From positions 1-35,936 of the forward strand of contig JANXCP010000012.1 of the NCBI GenBank assembly GCA_025060245.1: a DNA stretch of 35,936 nucleotides, in the 5' to 3' direction. The notes beneath the pieces were generated by a model. The model saw only the letters and a list, made by a program, of their open reading frames with translations. It did not search any database and was not told where the DNA came from. This DNA is from Thermoanaerobaculum sp. GTDB lineage: Bacteria > Acidobacteriota > Thermoanaerobaculia > Thermoanaerobaculales > Thermoanaerobaculaceae. Shown here one piece after another: positions 8,356 through 16,384 of the stretch. The first letter of the stretch is position 1; every line of letters begins with the position of its first letter. A program made the position numbers and the translations under genes.

Positions 8356-9207
8356 ATGCGTTGGCGCTTGCTTGTCTCGCAACCAGCACGTGGGGCGTGG
8401 AACATGGCGGTGGATGAGGCCATGGCGCGGGCCGTGGCGTGCGCCGAGAGTCCGCCCACGGTGCGGTTCTTCCGCTGGCACCCCCCATGCCTTTCCTTGG
8501 GTTGCAACCAGCCCTATGGCGTGGTGGATGAGGGTTTTTGCCGACGGCATGGGGTGGACATCACCCGCCGGCCCACCGGGGGCCGGGCCGTGCTCCACCA
8601 CCACGAGCTCACCTACTCGGTGGTGGCGCCGCTGGGGTTGGCCCCTTTGCCCCGGGACCTGCAGGGCTGTTACCGCCTGATCTGCCAATGCCTCATCGTG
8701 GGCTTACGGCGGCTGGGGGTGGCGGCGGAGCTCTCCGCGGCACCCGGCCAGCTCATCGGGCCCAAGAGCGCGGCGCCTTGCTTCATCCAGCCGGCGGGCG
8801 GGGAAGTTGTGGTGGACGGGCGCAAGCTGGTGGGCTCCGCCATGCGGCGATTTGGCCCGGTGATCCTGCAGCACGGATCCTTACTCCTGGACTGGGACTC
8901 GCCCTTGCAGGCGGGCTGCCTGAGCCTGGCCTCGGATCAAGACCTACGACCAATGGTGGTGACGCTGCGCGACCTCTTGGGCGAGCCTCCGCCGTGGGAA
9001 GAGCTGGTGCAGGCCCTGGCCCTGGGTTTTGCCCAGGTTTTGGAAGCGGAGCTGGCGCCGGCGGCGTTATCCAGCAGGGAAGAGGGCTGGGCAGCCCGCC
9101 TGGCGCAAGAGGTGTACGGCAGCCCTACGTTTGTGGTCCATCGCCAAAGGCCAGGGGAATTGGAGGAGGCGCCGATGGAGGAAGTGTTCCGTGGCGAATT
9201 CCGCTGA
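8356..9207 (+). CDS. lipM: Octanoyl-[GcvH]:protein octanoyltransferase, LipM-like
   Basis: A 283-residue member of the lipoate/biotin ligase fold. The signature RRPTGGRAVLHHHELTYSV is at 71-89. The segment APCFIQP places a Cys at 142 where LipM has its catalytic Cys, followed by the catalytic-type Lys157 in VVDGRKLVGSA, then GPVILQHGSLLLD. LipM moves octanoyl from acyl carrier protein to a carrier protein as the first step of lipoyl cofactor assembly. The Cys plus the context-matched motifs favour LipM over LplA, which lacks it. Its position divergent from kgd fits, since oxoglutarate dehydrogenase needs a lipoylated partner. Its 3' end overlaps fpr by 17 bases. LipL amidotransferase is the main alternative. 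Confidence 0.75.
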   Translation: MRWRLLVSQPARGAWNMAVDEAMARAVACAESPPTVRFFRWHPPCLSLGCNQPYGVVDEGFCRRHGVDITRRPTGGRAVLHHHELTYSVVAPLGLAPLPRDLQGCYRLICQCLIVGLRRLGVAAELSAAPGQLIGPKSAAPCFIQPAGGEVVVDGRKLVGSAMRRFGPVILQHGSLLLDWDSPLQAGCLSLASDQDLRPMVVTLRDLLGEPPPWEELVQALALGFAQVLEAELAPAALSSREEGWAARLAQEVYGSPTFVVHRQRPGELEEAPMEEVFRGEFR

Positions 9208-10012
9208 CCCGCGCAACGCCGTGTTGATCTGGCGGGAGGATGTGGCACCGGGGTTAGCCGTGTTCCGCGTGGCTCCCGAGGGTTGGGAGCTACCGCCTTT
9301 TGAACCTGGCCAATTTGCCGTGTTGGGCTTGCCGGCGGAGGCGCCACGGGTGGCCGGCTCCCTGCCCGAGGAGCCGCCGCCAAAGCCGGGAAGCCTCATC
9401 CGCCGCGCCTACTCCATCGCCTCCTCGTCGCGCCAGCGCCAGTACCTGGAGTTTTACTTGGCCCTGGTGCGTTCGGGTTCCCTCACCCCACGGCTTTTTG
9501 CCCTACATGTTGGGGAAAAGCTTTGGCTTTCGCCTAAGTTTTCCGGGTTGTTCACCCTCAAGCAGGTTCCACCCACGGCCAACCTGGTGTTGGTGGGCAC
9601 GGGGACGGGCCTTGCCCCTTACATGAGCATGCTCCGCACCCACCTGGTGGAGGACAGCAGACGAAAAACCGCGGTCATCCATGGGGCTCGCCACGCCTCG
9701 GATTTGGGCTATCGCAACGAGCTGGAGGCTTTGGAGCGGGAGTTTGCGCATCTCAGTTACATCCCAGTGGTTTCCCGGCCGCAGCAGGAACTGCACCCTT
9801 GGGTAGGGGAAACGGGCTACGTCCAGGATGTGTGGCGACGGCGGGTGGTGGCGCAGAGGTGGGGTTTCGCACCCAGCCCGGAGCATACCCATGTGCTCCT
9901 CTGCGGCAACCCCACTATGGTGGAAAACATGATGGAGCTGCTGAAAGAAGAAGGGTTTCGCCCCCACACCGCCAAACAGCCAGGGCAGATCCACACGGAA
10001 AAATACTGGTGA
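9191..10012 (+). CDS. fpr: Ferredoxin/flavodoxin-NADP+ reductase, Fpr-like
   Basis: A 273-residue FAD enzyme passing electrons between NADPH and ferredoxin or flavodoxin. An FAD-binding barrel holds PFEPGQFAVLG and RAYSIASS; the NADP domain holds VGTGTGLAPYMSML, HGARHASDLGYRNEL, ETGYVQD and LLCGNPTMVENM. The C-terminus ends in an aromatic residue (TEKYW), as in E. coli Fpr (..EHYW), where the terminal Trp stacks near the flavin. The start is GTG 9191, with GGAGG inside the lipM coding region about 9 bases upstream; it overlaps lipM by 17 bases and is probably cotranscribed. Reduced ferredoxin could feed lipoyl synthase (LipA), which needs an electron donor; that link is inference. Confidence 0.88.
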   Translation: MANSADPRNAVLIWREDVAPGLAVFRVAPEGWELPPFEPGQFAVLGLPAEAPRVAGSLPEEPPPKPGSLIRRAYSIASSSRQRQYLEFYLALVRSGSLTPRLFALHVGEKLWLSPKFSGLFTLKQVPPTANLVLVGTGTGLAPYMSMLRTHLVEDSRRKTAVIHGARHASDLGYRNELEALEREFAHLSYIPVVSRPQQELHPWVGETGYVQDVWRRRVVAQRWGFAPSPEHTHVLLCGNPTMVENMMELLKEEGFRPHTAKQPGQIHTEKYW

Positions 10013-10020
10013 CGCTCAAG

Positions 10021-10386
10021 TTAGCGGGAGAGGATGACCACGGCGGCGGCCATTTCGGCGGTGTGGGTGAGCGACAGGTGAGCCTGGCTTGCCCCCAGTT
10101 GGCGAAACCGCTCCAAGGCTGCTCCATGGAATGACAGGAGGGGCTTGCCCCAGTCGTCCTTGGCGACGAGCACCTGCAAGAAGCCGACGCCCTGACCCCA
10201 CCCCGTACCCAGGGCTTTGAACGCCGCCTCCTTGGCGGCAAAAAGCCCGGCCACGTGCTGGGGGTCCCAGGGCCGAGCCAGCTCCCCCGGGGCAAAACAG
10301 CGGGCGAGGAAGCGTGTGCCGTGGCGCCTCATCACTTGGCCCAGGCGGGGAACCGAAACCAGGTCTAAGCCGATGCCAACGATCAT
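10021..10386 (-). CDS. acpS: Holo-[acyl-carrier-protein] synthase
   Basis: A 121-residue phosphopantetheinyl transferase that moves 4'-phosphopantetheine from CoA to apo-ACP, activating fatty-acid synthesis. The two family motifs are present: VGIGLDLVSVPRL with the metal-binding Asp, and FAAKEAAFKALG with the metal-binding Glu. LSLTHTAEMAAAVVI near the C-terminus is the usual SxSH-type segment. The length is standard (about 120-126). ATG 10386 overlaps the stop of the upstream 79-residue gene as ATGA, so expression is likely coupled. It is convergent with fpr, with only 8 bases between stops. Confidence 0.95.
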   Translation of the reverse strand: MIVGIGLDLVSVPRLGQVMRRHGTRFLARCFAPGELARPWDPQHVAGLFAAKEAAFKALGTGWGQGVGFLQVLVAKDDWGKPLLSFHGAALERFRQLGASQAHLSLTHTAEMAAAVVILSR

Positions 10387-10622
10387 GACCGTGGCCCTTT
10401 TGGGTGCAGCCAGCTGGCGGCGGAAACAAAGTGCGCCAGGCCGAACCCCGAAAGGGCCCCGCGCACGGCAGGTTTACCCAAGAGGCTGGCACAAGGAGGG
10501 GGGAAAAGGTGGAGCAGTTGTGGCCACAGTTCGCTCCAGGGGAGCAATAGGAACGCCCAACCGGCCAAGCTGAGGTAGCAGGCCGCCGCCGCCCTCCTGG
10601 CTTTTTCCCAGCGTCCTTCCAC
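10383..10622 (-). CDS. Small membrane protein upstream of acpS
   Basis: A 79-residue unrecognised protein with basic N-terminus EGRWEKARR, then hydrophobic stretches LSLAGWAFLLLPW and GALSGFGLAHFVSAASWL, so probably one or two membrane helices. GTG 10622 has TACAAT exactly 6 bases upstream and no Shine-Dalgarno, matching the leaderless pattern of other leading genes here. This and the ATGA overlap with acpS support it as a real gene. Its role is unknown. Confidence 0.6.
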   Translation of the reverse strand: MEGRWEKARRAAAACYLSLAGWAFLLLPWSELWPQLLHLFPPPCASLLGKPAVRGALSGFGLAHFVSAASWLHPKGPRS

Positions 10623-10657
10623 GTGCTGATTGTACGTGGCTTTTCCTGTGATAGTCT
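10623..10657. promoter_or_regulatory. Divergent, overlapping promoters of the acpS operon and the 117-aa gene
   Basis: Minus strand: TACAAT (10634-10629), CAGCAC, GTG 10622 (leaderless type). Plus strand: TTGTAC (10630-10635), 16-base spacer, TAGTCT (10652-10657), giving a short leader with GGGGGTGAG before ATG 10684. The plus -35 overlaps the minus -10, so RNA polymerase could probably not occupy both at once. Confidence 0.55.
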
Positions 10658-10683
10658 GGTTTTAGCACCTATGGGGGTGAGAC

Positions 10684-11037
10684 ATGAAGGGGTACGCGAC
10701 GGTACGGGTGAGGCTTCAGGGCAAGACCGTAGTGTGTGAACCGGATCCAGTGACGGTGTACTTCAAAACGGGCCCTGATTGCCTGCGGTTTACCTTCCCG
10801 GAGACACCCCGGGAGGTGGTCAGCGTGGTCATCCAATGGAAGGATGGTGGCCGGCCTCTCTTTTCGGGTATGGGCTCTGCCCCCTCCTCGGTGGGATCGC
10901 ACCTGCCAGACCTCATCACGCGGGGCAACTGCCAGGTGCCGGGGCGGTACAGCTATGCCGTGCACATGCTGGATGCCCAGGGCAACCTGGTGGGGGAAGT
11001 GGATCCCAACGTGGACAACAAAGAAGCGCCGCCCTAG
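10684..11037 (+). CDS. Hypothetical protein (117 aa)
   Basis: ATG 10684 follows GGGGGTGAG with a good promoter upstream (TTGTAC, 16 bases, TAGTCT). The protein has no signal peptide or membrane helix. Alternating hydrophobic residues (ATVRVRLQGKTVVCEPDPV, REVVSVVIQWKDGG, GRYSYAVHMLDAQGNLV) suggest a small beta-sandwich. It ends with an acidic tail (DPNVDNKEAPP). I do not recognise a family. It is a single-gene unit whose stop overlaps the stop of the convergent kinase gene by 3 bases. Codon use resembles the neighbours. Confidence 0.75.
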   Translation: MKGYATVRVRLQGKTVVCEPDPVTVYFKTGPDCLRFTFPETPREVVSVVIQWKDGGRPLFSGMGSAPSSVGSHLPDLITRGNCQVPGRYSYAVHMLDAQGNLVGEVDPNVDNKEAPP

Positions 11038-13550
11038 GATTTTCCGCCCAAAAGCGCCTGGAATTCTGGCAGCTGGCGGTAGGTAGCAAATTCCGGGCCA
11101 GCAAACCACGCCGCCGGGGCACCCAGCTGCCGGGCCTTGCGGGCGTAAGCCATCATGGTGGTCTTATCGCCGGCCAAGGCTGCCACCTCTGCCACCACAA
11201 ACACGTCCCAGTTGCGGTTGGGGTTAACCTCCAGGTTCTTTTGCGCCGCCAACACCGCTTCTTCAAAGCGGCCCAGGTGCGCTAAGATGCGCGCTTTTTG
11301 CCCCCAATAGGTGCGGGGGTGGGGGCTGGCTTCCAAAAGCTCCAGTGCCTGGCGGTAGAGCTTTTGCGCCTCCTCACGTTTTCCCAGCCAGAGGTAGGTG
11401 TCGGCCAAGTTCACATGGGGACGATGGTCTCGGGGCGCCTTCTCGCGGGCTTGGGTAAAAAGCTCCAGGGCCTTGGGCAGGTCCCCCTTGTAGAACGCAC
11501 AGGTACCCCAGTTGTTGAGGTCCAAGAGGGAGTTGGTTTGCGGGTACAGCTTGGCGAAAAGTTGCTCACAGAGTGCAAACTCGCCACCCAGAGCGGCGAC
11601 GTACCCGAGGCGGAACAGGCCCAATGGGTGATCGGGGGCCCGTTTCAGGATTTCTTGGGCGGCCACTTTGGCCCCCTGCAGGTCCCCCCAATCGGCGCGG
11701 GCCGAGGAGATGCGGTCCCAGGTGATGATGGAGGGTTGCAGGCTCAGGGCGCGGGCGAAGGCGTGCTCGCTTTCCTGCTTTTGGTTCAAGCGGGCGAGGG
11801 CCGAACCCAAGGCGGCCCAGGCCGCCGGATCCCCAGGTCGCTGGCGGGTGAGCTGGCGGAGGATTTGTACCGCCGCTTCGGGGTTTCCCTTGGCCTCTTC
11901 CAATTGCGCCCGGCGAAGGGGGAGCTGGGGATGGTCGGGGTCGGCTGCCGCGGCCTGGGCCAAGAGCTTTTCCGCCCGCTCCAAGCGCGAGCGATCATTG
12001 GAATTGGCGCCCAGGTACCGCTCAATGGAAGCGTGAGCGAGGAGGGCGTCGGAAAACCCTGGGCTCAGACGCTCCGCTTGTTCCAGCAAGGCCAGCTCCT
12101 CCGCGTAGTCGGGTGAAGCCGACCCCGCATTGAGGCGTTTTTGCACCTCCAGGTAGGCTTCCAAGGCTTGTTCCGGCGGGCTGCTGCGCCGGCGGCGACT
12201 GCTGAACCGCCGGAACCCATCGGCCAAGGCGGTGAACACCCGCTCCTGCAACAGAGCGGGGTTGTTGCTGGCCAAATCCAGCGCTTGCGACCACAAGATG
12301 CGACCGGTGGCCCCATCCACGCGGGCCAGCTGGACCCGGGTGAGCCCGGGCTCAGGTCCAGGGAGCAGCACGGTCTCCACCACCTCCCCCACCCCTAAAG
12401 CCAAAGCCGCCTCTTTTACCCCTGTACCTTCTCGCAGCACCGCCCGCACCTCCCGTCCTGCCACCACGTGGACCCCCTCCAGGTTGGCCAGAAAGCCAGC
12501 CAGAGCATCGGCGATGGCGGTTTCCAACAGCGGGGCATCCTGGGGAAGCTCACCGGAAACCGGCAGTACCGCCACCACCAGCGGTTTGTTCGCCGCCAGC
12601 CATCCCCGGGCGAGGGCCAAGGCGAGGAGGAGCGAGGCCGCCACCAGGACTCCCAGGGTGTAGGGAAGTCGCCGGGCGAGCTGCCGCGTCAGCAGGGTCC
12701 CCTTGTTCAACGGAGTGTAGAGAGCTGTACCTAAGGTTTGCGCGGCGCTGGCCAAGAGGCTGGCCACCTCGGAGGCATCCTGAAAGCGTTTCTGTGGGTC
12801 CCGCTCGAGGCAGCGCTCAATGATGAGCGCTAAGTTCTCTGGAACTTGGGGAGCCGCTTGCCGGATCGGAACGTACTCAGCCCGGGCCACCTTGTGCATG
12901 GTTTCCAGGACAGTTTCCCCGACAAAGGCGGGACGTCCTACCACCGCCTCGTAGAGCAGGGAGCCGAGGGAAAAAATGTCCGACCGCGCATCCACCGCTC
13001 GGCCCGTGGCCTGTTCCGGGGACATGGCCTTGGAGGTGCCCACCACCAGCCCTTCCTGGGTGAGACGCTGCTCCTGCGGGAGGCCCACAATTTGGGCCAG
13101 GCCAAAATCCAGGACCTTGGCCGAACCGTCAGGGGTGATGATGACGTTCTCGCACTTCACGTCCCGGTGGACAATCCCATGGCGGTGGGCAAAGGCTAAG
13201 GCGCGAGCCACCTGGGCCCCAATGCGGGCTACCTCCCCCGGGGGAAGGGGTCCAGACTCCAGCATTTCCGCCAGGGTTTTCCCTTCCACGTACTCCATGA
13301 CCACGAAGTCACGCTGGTCTTGGGTAATCACGTCGTAGATATGCGCGATGTTGGGGTGGGTGAGGGCAGCCGCAGCCCGAGCTTCCCGACGCAGACGCTC
13401 CCGCCGCTCGGGAGTGGTTTGCCCGGTGCCTAGCCCTTTGATGGCCACGTGGCGCTGGAGCTCAGGGTCGTAGGCCAAATACACCGTGCCCATCCCCCCA
13501 CGACCCAGCTCACGTAGGATTTCATAGCGGCCAACTGCCACGGGGTTCAC
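11034..13550 (-). CDS. Membrane Ser/Thr protein kinase with C-terminal TPR repeats
   Basis: An 838-residue PknB-type kinase. Residues about 8-270 hold the kinase: Gly loop GRGGMGTVYLA, Lys38 in VAIK, VHRDVKCEN catalytic loop, DFGLA, and MSPEQATGRAVDARSDIFSLG. A single membrane helix follows near 295-315 (TLGVLVAASLLLALALA). Next comes a domain starting VVAVLPVSGE..ALAGFLANLEG like those often found between kinase or cyclase modules and TPRs, then about 350 residues of TPR helices (for example AAWAALGSALARLNQKQESEHAFARAL). All catalytic residues are present. This layout is common in Acidobacteriota and Myxococcota. GTG 13550 has TACAAT 7 bases upstream and no ribosome site. Its substrates are unknown; the Wsp-like operon lies immediately upstream on the same strand. 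Confidence 0.9.
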   Translation of the reverse strand: MNPVAVGRYEILRELGRGGMGTVYLAYDPELQRHVAIKGLGTGQTTPERRERLRREARAAAALTHPNIAHIYDVITQDQRDFVVMEYVEGKTLAEMLESGPLPPGEVARIGAQVARALAFAHRHGIVHRDVKCENVIITPDGSAKVLDFGLAQIVGLPQEQRLTQEGLVVGTSKAMSPEQATGRAVDARSDIFSLGSLLYEAVVGRPAFVGETVLETMHKVARAEYVPIRQAAPQVPENLALIIERCLERDPQKRFQDASEVASLLASAAQTLGTALYTPLNKGTLLTRQLARRLPYTLGVLVAASLLLALALARGWLAANKPLVVAVLPVSGELPQDAPLLETAIADALAGFLANLEGVHVVAGREVRAVLREGTGVKEAALALGVGEVVETVLLPGPEPGLTRVQLARVDGATGRILWSQALDLASNNPALLQERVFTALADGFRRFSSRRRRSSPPEQALEAYLEVQKRLNAGSASPDYAEELALLEQAERLSPGFSDALLAHASIERYLGANSNDRSRLERAEKLLAQAAAADPDHPQLPLRRAQLEEAKGNPEAAVQILRQLTRQRPGDPAAWAALGSALARLNQKQESEHAFARALSLQPSIITWDRISSARADWGDLQGAKVAAQEILKRAPDHPLGLFRLGYVAALGGEFALCEQLFAKLYPQTNSLLDLNNWGTCAFYKGDLPKALELFTQAREKAPRDHRPHVNLADTYLWLGKREEAQKLYRQALELLEASPHPRTYWGQKARILAHLGRFEEAVLAAQKNLEVNPNRNWDVFVVAEVAALAGDKTTMMAYARKARQLGAPAAWFAGPEFATYRQLPEFQALLGGKS

Positions 13551-13563
13551 GGAAGAAATTGTA
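13551..13563 (-). promoter_or_regulatory. Ser/Thr kinase leaderless-type -10 element
   Basis: TACAAT (13563-13558), seven bases (TTCTTCC), then GTG 13550, within the 42-base gap after cheR. It suggests the kinase has its own promoter rather than relying on the chemosensory operon. Confidence 0.5.
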
Positions 13564-13592
13564 GCGAACCGCCTTTGGCGAGGGGAAAAGCC

Positions 13593-14957
13593 CTACCCCT
13601 GCTCCAAACCCTGCAACGCCGCTTTTGCTTGCCGGCTGGCCTGCTCCTGGGTGGGCAGGGGAAGCGCCGAGAGCCGATCCAGCTCTTTCCCTTGCCCTGT
13701 GGCTAGGGTGCCGAGCACCTGGCGGTACTCGGACATGGCCCGGCGTGCCTCGCCGGCTCGCCGCAGGGCGTGGGCGAGGAGCAGGCGGGCTTGGAAGAGC
13801 TGGGGGTCCAGGTACAGGCTGGCGCGAAACGCCGCAATGGCCTCGCGTCCACGCCCCGCCACCTCGTGGAGGTAGCCTTCCAGCGCATGGGCCTGGGGGT
13901 CCGCTGGGTTTGCCGCCAGGACCTGGTGGAGCAACTCCTGGGCTTTCGTCAGGTTGCCTTCGGACAGCAGCCCTACCGCCTGGCGCAGCGGGTCAGGGGC
14001 AGGATCGGGATTGGGTGGTGGGGCGGGGGTCGGCGGGGCCACTTTCGGGGACCATTTGGGAGGAGGGCTGGGGTGGGGACGTGGGGCGGGGGCAACGCTG
14101 CGGCGTGGCGGCGGTGGGGTAGGGACCGTTGCCCGTCGCTGGTAGGCAAAGCAGTCCCCTAGATCCACCGCAAAAAACTGATCGCTTACCTGCCACACGG
14201 TTTCCGCCGGCCCGAGAAAGAGAAACCCGTCCATGGCCAGTTGCTGCGCCAGCTGGCCAAGGACCCTCTGTTGCGAGGGGAGGCGAAAGTAGATCAAGAC
14301 GTTGCGCAGCATGATCACGTCAAAAGGCCCGCCAAGGGCGGGGAAGGGCTCAGCCACCAGGTTGAGGTATCGGTAGGTGATGTGTTGGGCCAACCGCGGA
14401 GAAAAAGCCCACACCTCTCCCTTACGGGCAAAGTAGCGCTGCCGCAGGGATTCTGGCACCAAGGCGATGGCCCGCTCGCTGTAGAGACCCCGGCGGGCGG
14501 CGGCCAGCGCCTCCTCATCCACGTCGGTGGCCAAAATGTGCCAGGACCATCCGGCCAAGAGCGGATGCTCTGCCAGCACTATGGCTAAGGTGGCCGGCTC
14601 CTCCCCCCGCGCGCAGCCGGCGCTCCAAAGCTTTAGACGACGCGACGAGGCCCGCGCTTTCACCAGCTGCGGGATCACCACCTCGCGCAGCGCGGCAAAG
14701 TGCTGTGGGGTGCGGAAAAAGAACGATTCCTTGACGGTGATGGCCGCCAGGAGGTAGCGCCATTCCTCCTCCAGGCGCCCGGTGGCCAGCGCTTGCAGGT
14801 AGGTTTCCGGGTCGGAAAGGCCACGGGCTAAGCGGCGCTCCTGCAGTACCTCGCTCAAGAAAGGGTAAAACCCTTCGGGCACCACGTTGCCGCTCACTCG
14901 CTCCACCAACTCGGCCAGTCGGGACACCAAAGAACGGGGGGTGGGCCGGTGCAACAT
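13593..14957 (-). CDS. cheR: CheR-type protein-glutamate methyltransferase with TPR tail (WspC-like)
   Basis: 454 residues. Residues about 10-270 are a CheR S-adenosylmethionine methyltransferase: KESFFFRTPQHF, SAM motif LWSAGCARGEEPATLA, FDVIMLRNVLIYF, and FLFLGPAETV. A Pro-rich linker (about 280-325) joins TPR helices (NLTKAQELLHQVLAANPADPQ.., GREAIAAFRASLYLDPQLFQ..). It methylates MCP glutamates, and the TPR tail is the mark of WspC-class enzymes. ATG 14957 shares bases with the stop of the diguanylate cyclase gene (TGATG); an upstream TTG 14960 is less likely. It is the last gene of the chemosensory operon. Confidence 0.9.
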   Translation of the reverse strand: MLHRPTPRSLVSRLAELVERVSGNVVPEGFYPFLSEVLQERRLARGLSDPETYLQALATGRLEEEWRYLLAAITVKESFFFRTPQHFAALREVVIPQLVKARASSRRLKLWSAGCARGEEPATLAIVLAEHPLLAGWSWHILATDVDEEALAAARRGLYSERAIALVPESLRQRYFARKGEVWAFSPRLAQHITYRYLNLVAEPFPALGGPFDVIMLRNVLIYFRLPSQQRVLGQLAQQLAMDGFLFLGPAETVWQVSDQFFAVDLGDCFAYQRRATVPTPPPPRRSVAPAPRPHPSPPPKWSPKVAPPTPAPPPNPDPAPDPLRQAVGLLSEGNLTKAQELLHQVLAANPADPQAHALEGYLHEVAGRGREAIAAFRASLYLDPQLFQARLLLAHALRRAGEARRAMSEYRQVLGTLATGQGKELDRLSALPLPTQEQASRQAKAALQGLEQG

Positions 14958-16384
14958 CAAGGTTTGACGCAGTTTCGGCCGGCGGCCTTTGCCTGGTACA
15001 AGCGCATGTCGGCCAGGGACACGAGGGCGTCGGGGTTTTTGGGCCCCACCAGTTCGCTGGCACAGGCCACGCCAAAAGAGGCGGTGACGGACACCTTTTC
15101 CCCGGTGGCCAAAGGAACTGTTTGCCTTTCTAGGGATTGGCGCAGCCGTTCCGCCGTGTGACTGGCCGCCTCCAGGGTGGTCTCGGGGAGGACCACCATG
15201 AACTCCTCACCCCCGTACCGTCCCAGCCCGTCAGAGGCGCGCAAGAGGTGGCGGAAGAGCTGAGCCGCGGCGCGGAGCACCGCGTCCCCAGCCAAATGTC
15301 CGTAGGTATCGTTGATCTCCTTGAAGTGGTCCAGATCGGCCAGGATCACCGAAACCTCTAGCCCTCGTCGGGACGCGCGGGCTAACTCCTCCCCAAGCCG
15401 CTCAAAAATGGCGCGGTGGTTGAGCAGGCGCGTCAGGCTGTCCAGGGAGGAAAGTTCTCGCAGGCGTTGGGCCAGACGGGCGTTGTCCAACACCAGGGCG
15501 ATGGGGTTCGTCAGCTCGCTCAACAGGGGCTCCGAGACAGTGCGGAAGGTGAGCTCATCCTGCGGCAGGATGGCGAGGACACCTTCCGCCTCGCGCAGAG
15601 GGAGGGGGAAGAACCTGAGGTCTCCCGTGCCCTGCAGGAGTCTCTCCGGGTTGTGCTCGCCGTCGTAGGTCAGTTCCACCTCAGCGCCGGGGGTCAAGGG
15701 GAGATGGTCCAGGACTTGCTTGTTCACCGCGTCAAAGGTTGCCAGGGACAGCTGCCGCTCCGCTGCTACGTACATGCTCACCGTATGGGCCTCCGCCACC
15801 CCGACGGCAAACACCTCACCATCCACCACTTCGCGCAGCAGACGCACCACACGTCGGCAGGCGGTGAGCCAATCGGAGCTGCCAATACCCTGGGCCAGGA
15901 GGGAGCTGGTGAGGGTGGCTTTCATGAGGGCTTGGTCCAGCGTCTTCGCCACCCTTGCCAGCACATCCAGTGGTCCCTGAGGGAGTGCCCCGGGGGGCTG
16001 GGTTACGGTGGGCGACCTCTGGGCCAGCTTGTGTACCTCCGCCACCAGCTCCTGGGGGGAGGCATCCTTGGTGATGTACGCGTCGGCACCGGTGGCCAGC
16101 CCCCAAAAGCGGGAAGGAGCCTCGTTGTGGCTGGTGAGGATGATGACGGGGATGGAAGCAGTGGAGGGGTCGCTCTTGAGCAGGCGCAGCAGCTGGTTGC
16201 CGTCCATGGTCGGCATTTCCAGGTCGGTGAGGACGACCTGGGGCAGGGTGCGGAACGCCATCACCGCCGCTTCGGCTCCGTCCGCGGCTTGCAGCACTTC
16301 ATAGCCCGCTTGGGACAAAGCCCGCACCACCAACGCCCGGGCCAACTCGGAATCATCCACCACCAGCACACGGGTCGGTTTCAT
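14957..16384 (-). CDS. Response-regulator diguanylate cyclase (REC-GGDEF, WspR-like)
   Basis: 475 residues. Residues 1-125 are a receiver (VLVVDDSELARA, phosphoacceptor in VVLTDLEMPTMDG, Lys in YITKDASP). Residues about 150-305 look GAF-like. The C-terminal GGDEF domain has the active site GRYGGEEFMVVLPE, with the inhibitory I-site RASD five residues before it. It makes the second messenger c-di-GMP from two GTP, with feedback inhibition expected at the RxxD site. Its position between cheB and cheR shows it is the probable output, phosphorylated by the CheA-REC kinase, as WspR is by WspE. The GAF-like insert distinguishes it from classical WspR, which is REC-GGDEF only. Confidence 0.92.
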   Translation of the reverse strand: MKPTRVLVVDDSELARALVVRALSQAGYEVLQAADGAEAAVMAFRTLPQVVLTDLEMPTMDGNQLLRLLKSDPSTASIPVIILTSHNEAPSRFWGLATGADAYITKDASPQELVAEVHKLAQRSPTVTQPPGALPQGPLDVLARVAKTLDQALMKATLTSSLLAQGIGSSDWLTACRRVVRLLREVVDGEVFAVGVAEAHTVSMYVAAERQLSLATFDAVNKQVLDHLPLTPGAEVELTYDGEHNPERLLQGTGDLRFFPLPLREAEGVLAILPQDELTFRTVSEPLLSELTNPIALVLDNARLAQRLRELSSLDSLTRLLNHRAIFERLGEELARASRRGLEVSVILADLDHFKEINDTYGHLAGDAVLRAAAQLFRHLLRASDGLGRYGGEEFMVVLPETTLEAASHTAERLRQSLERQTVPLATGEKVSVTASFGVACASELVGPKNPDALVSLADMRLYQAKAAGRNCVKP

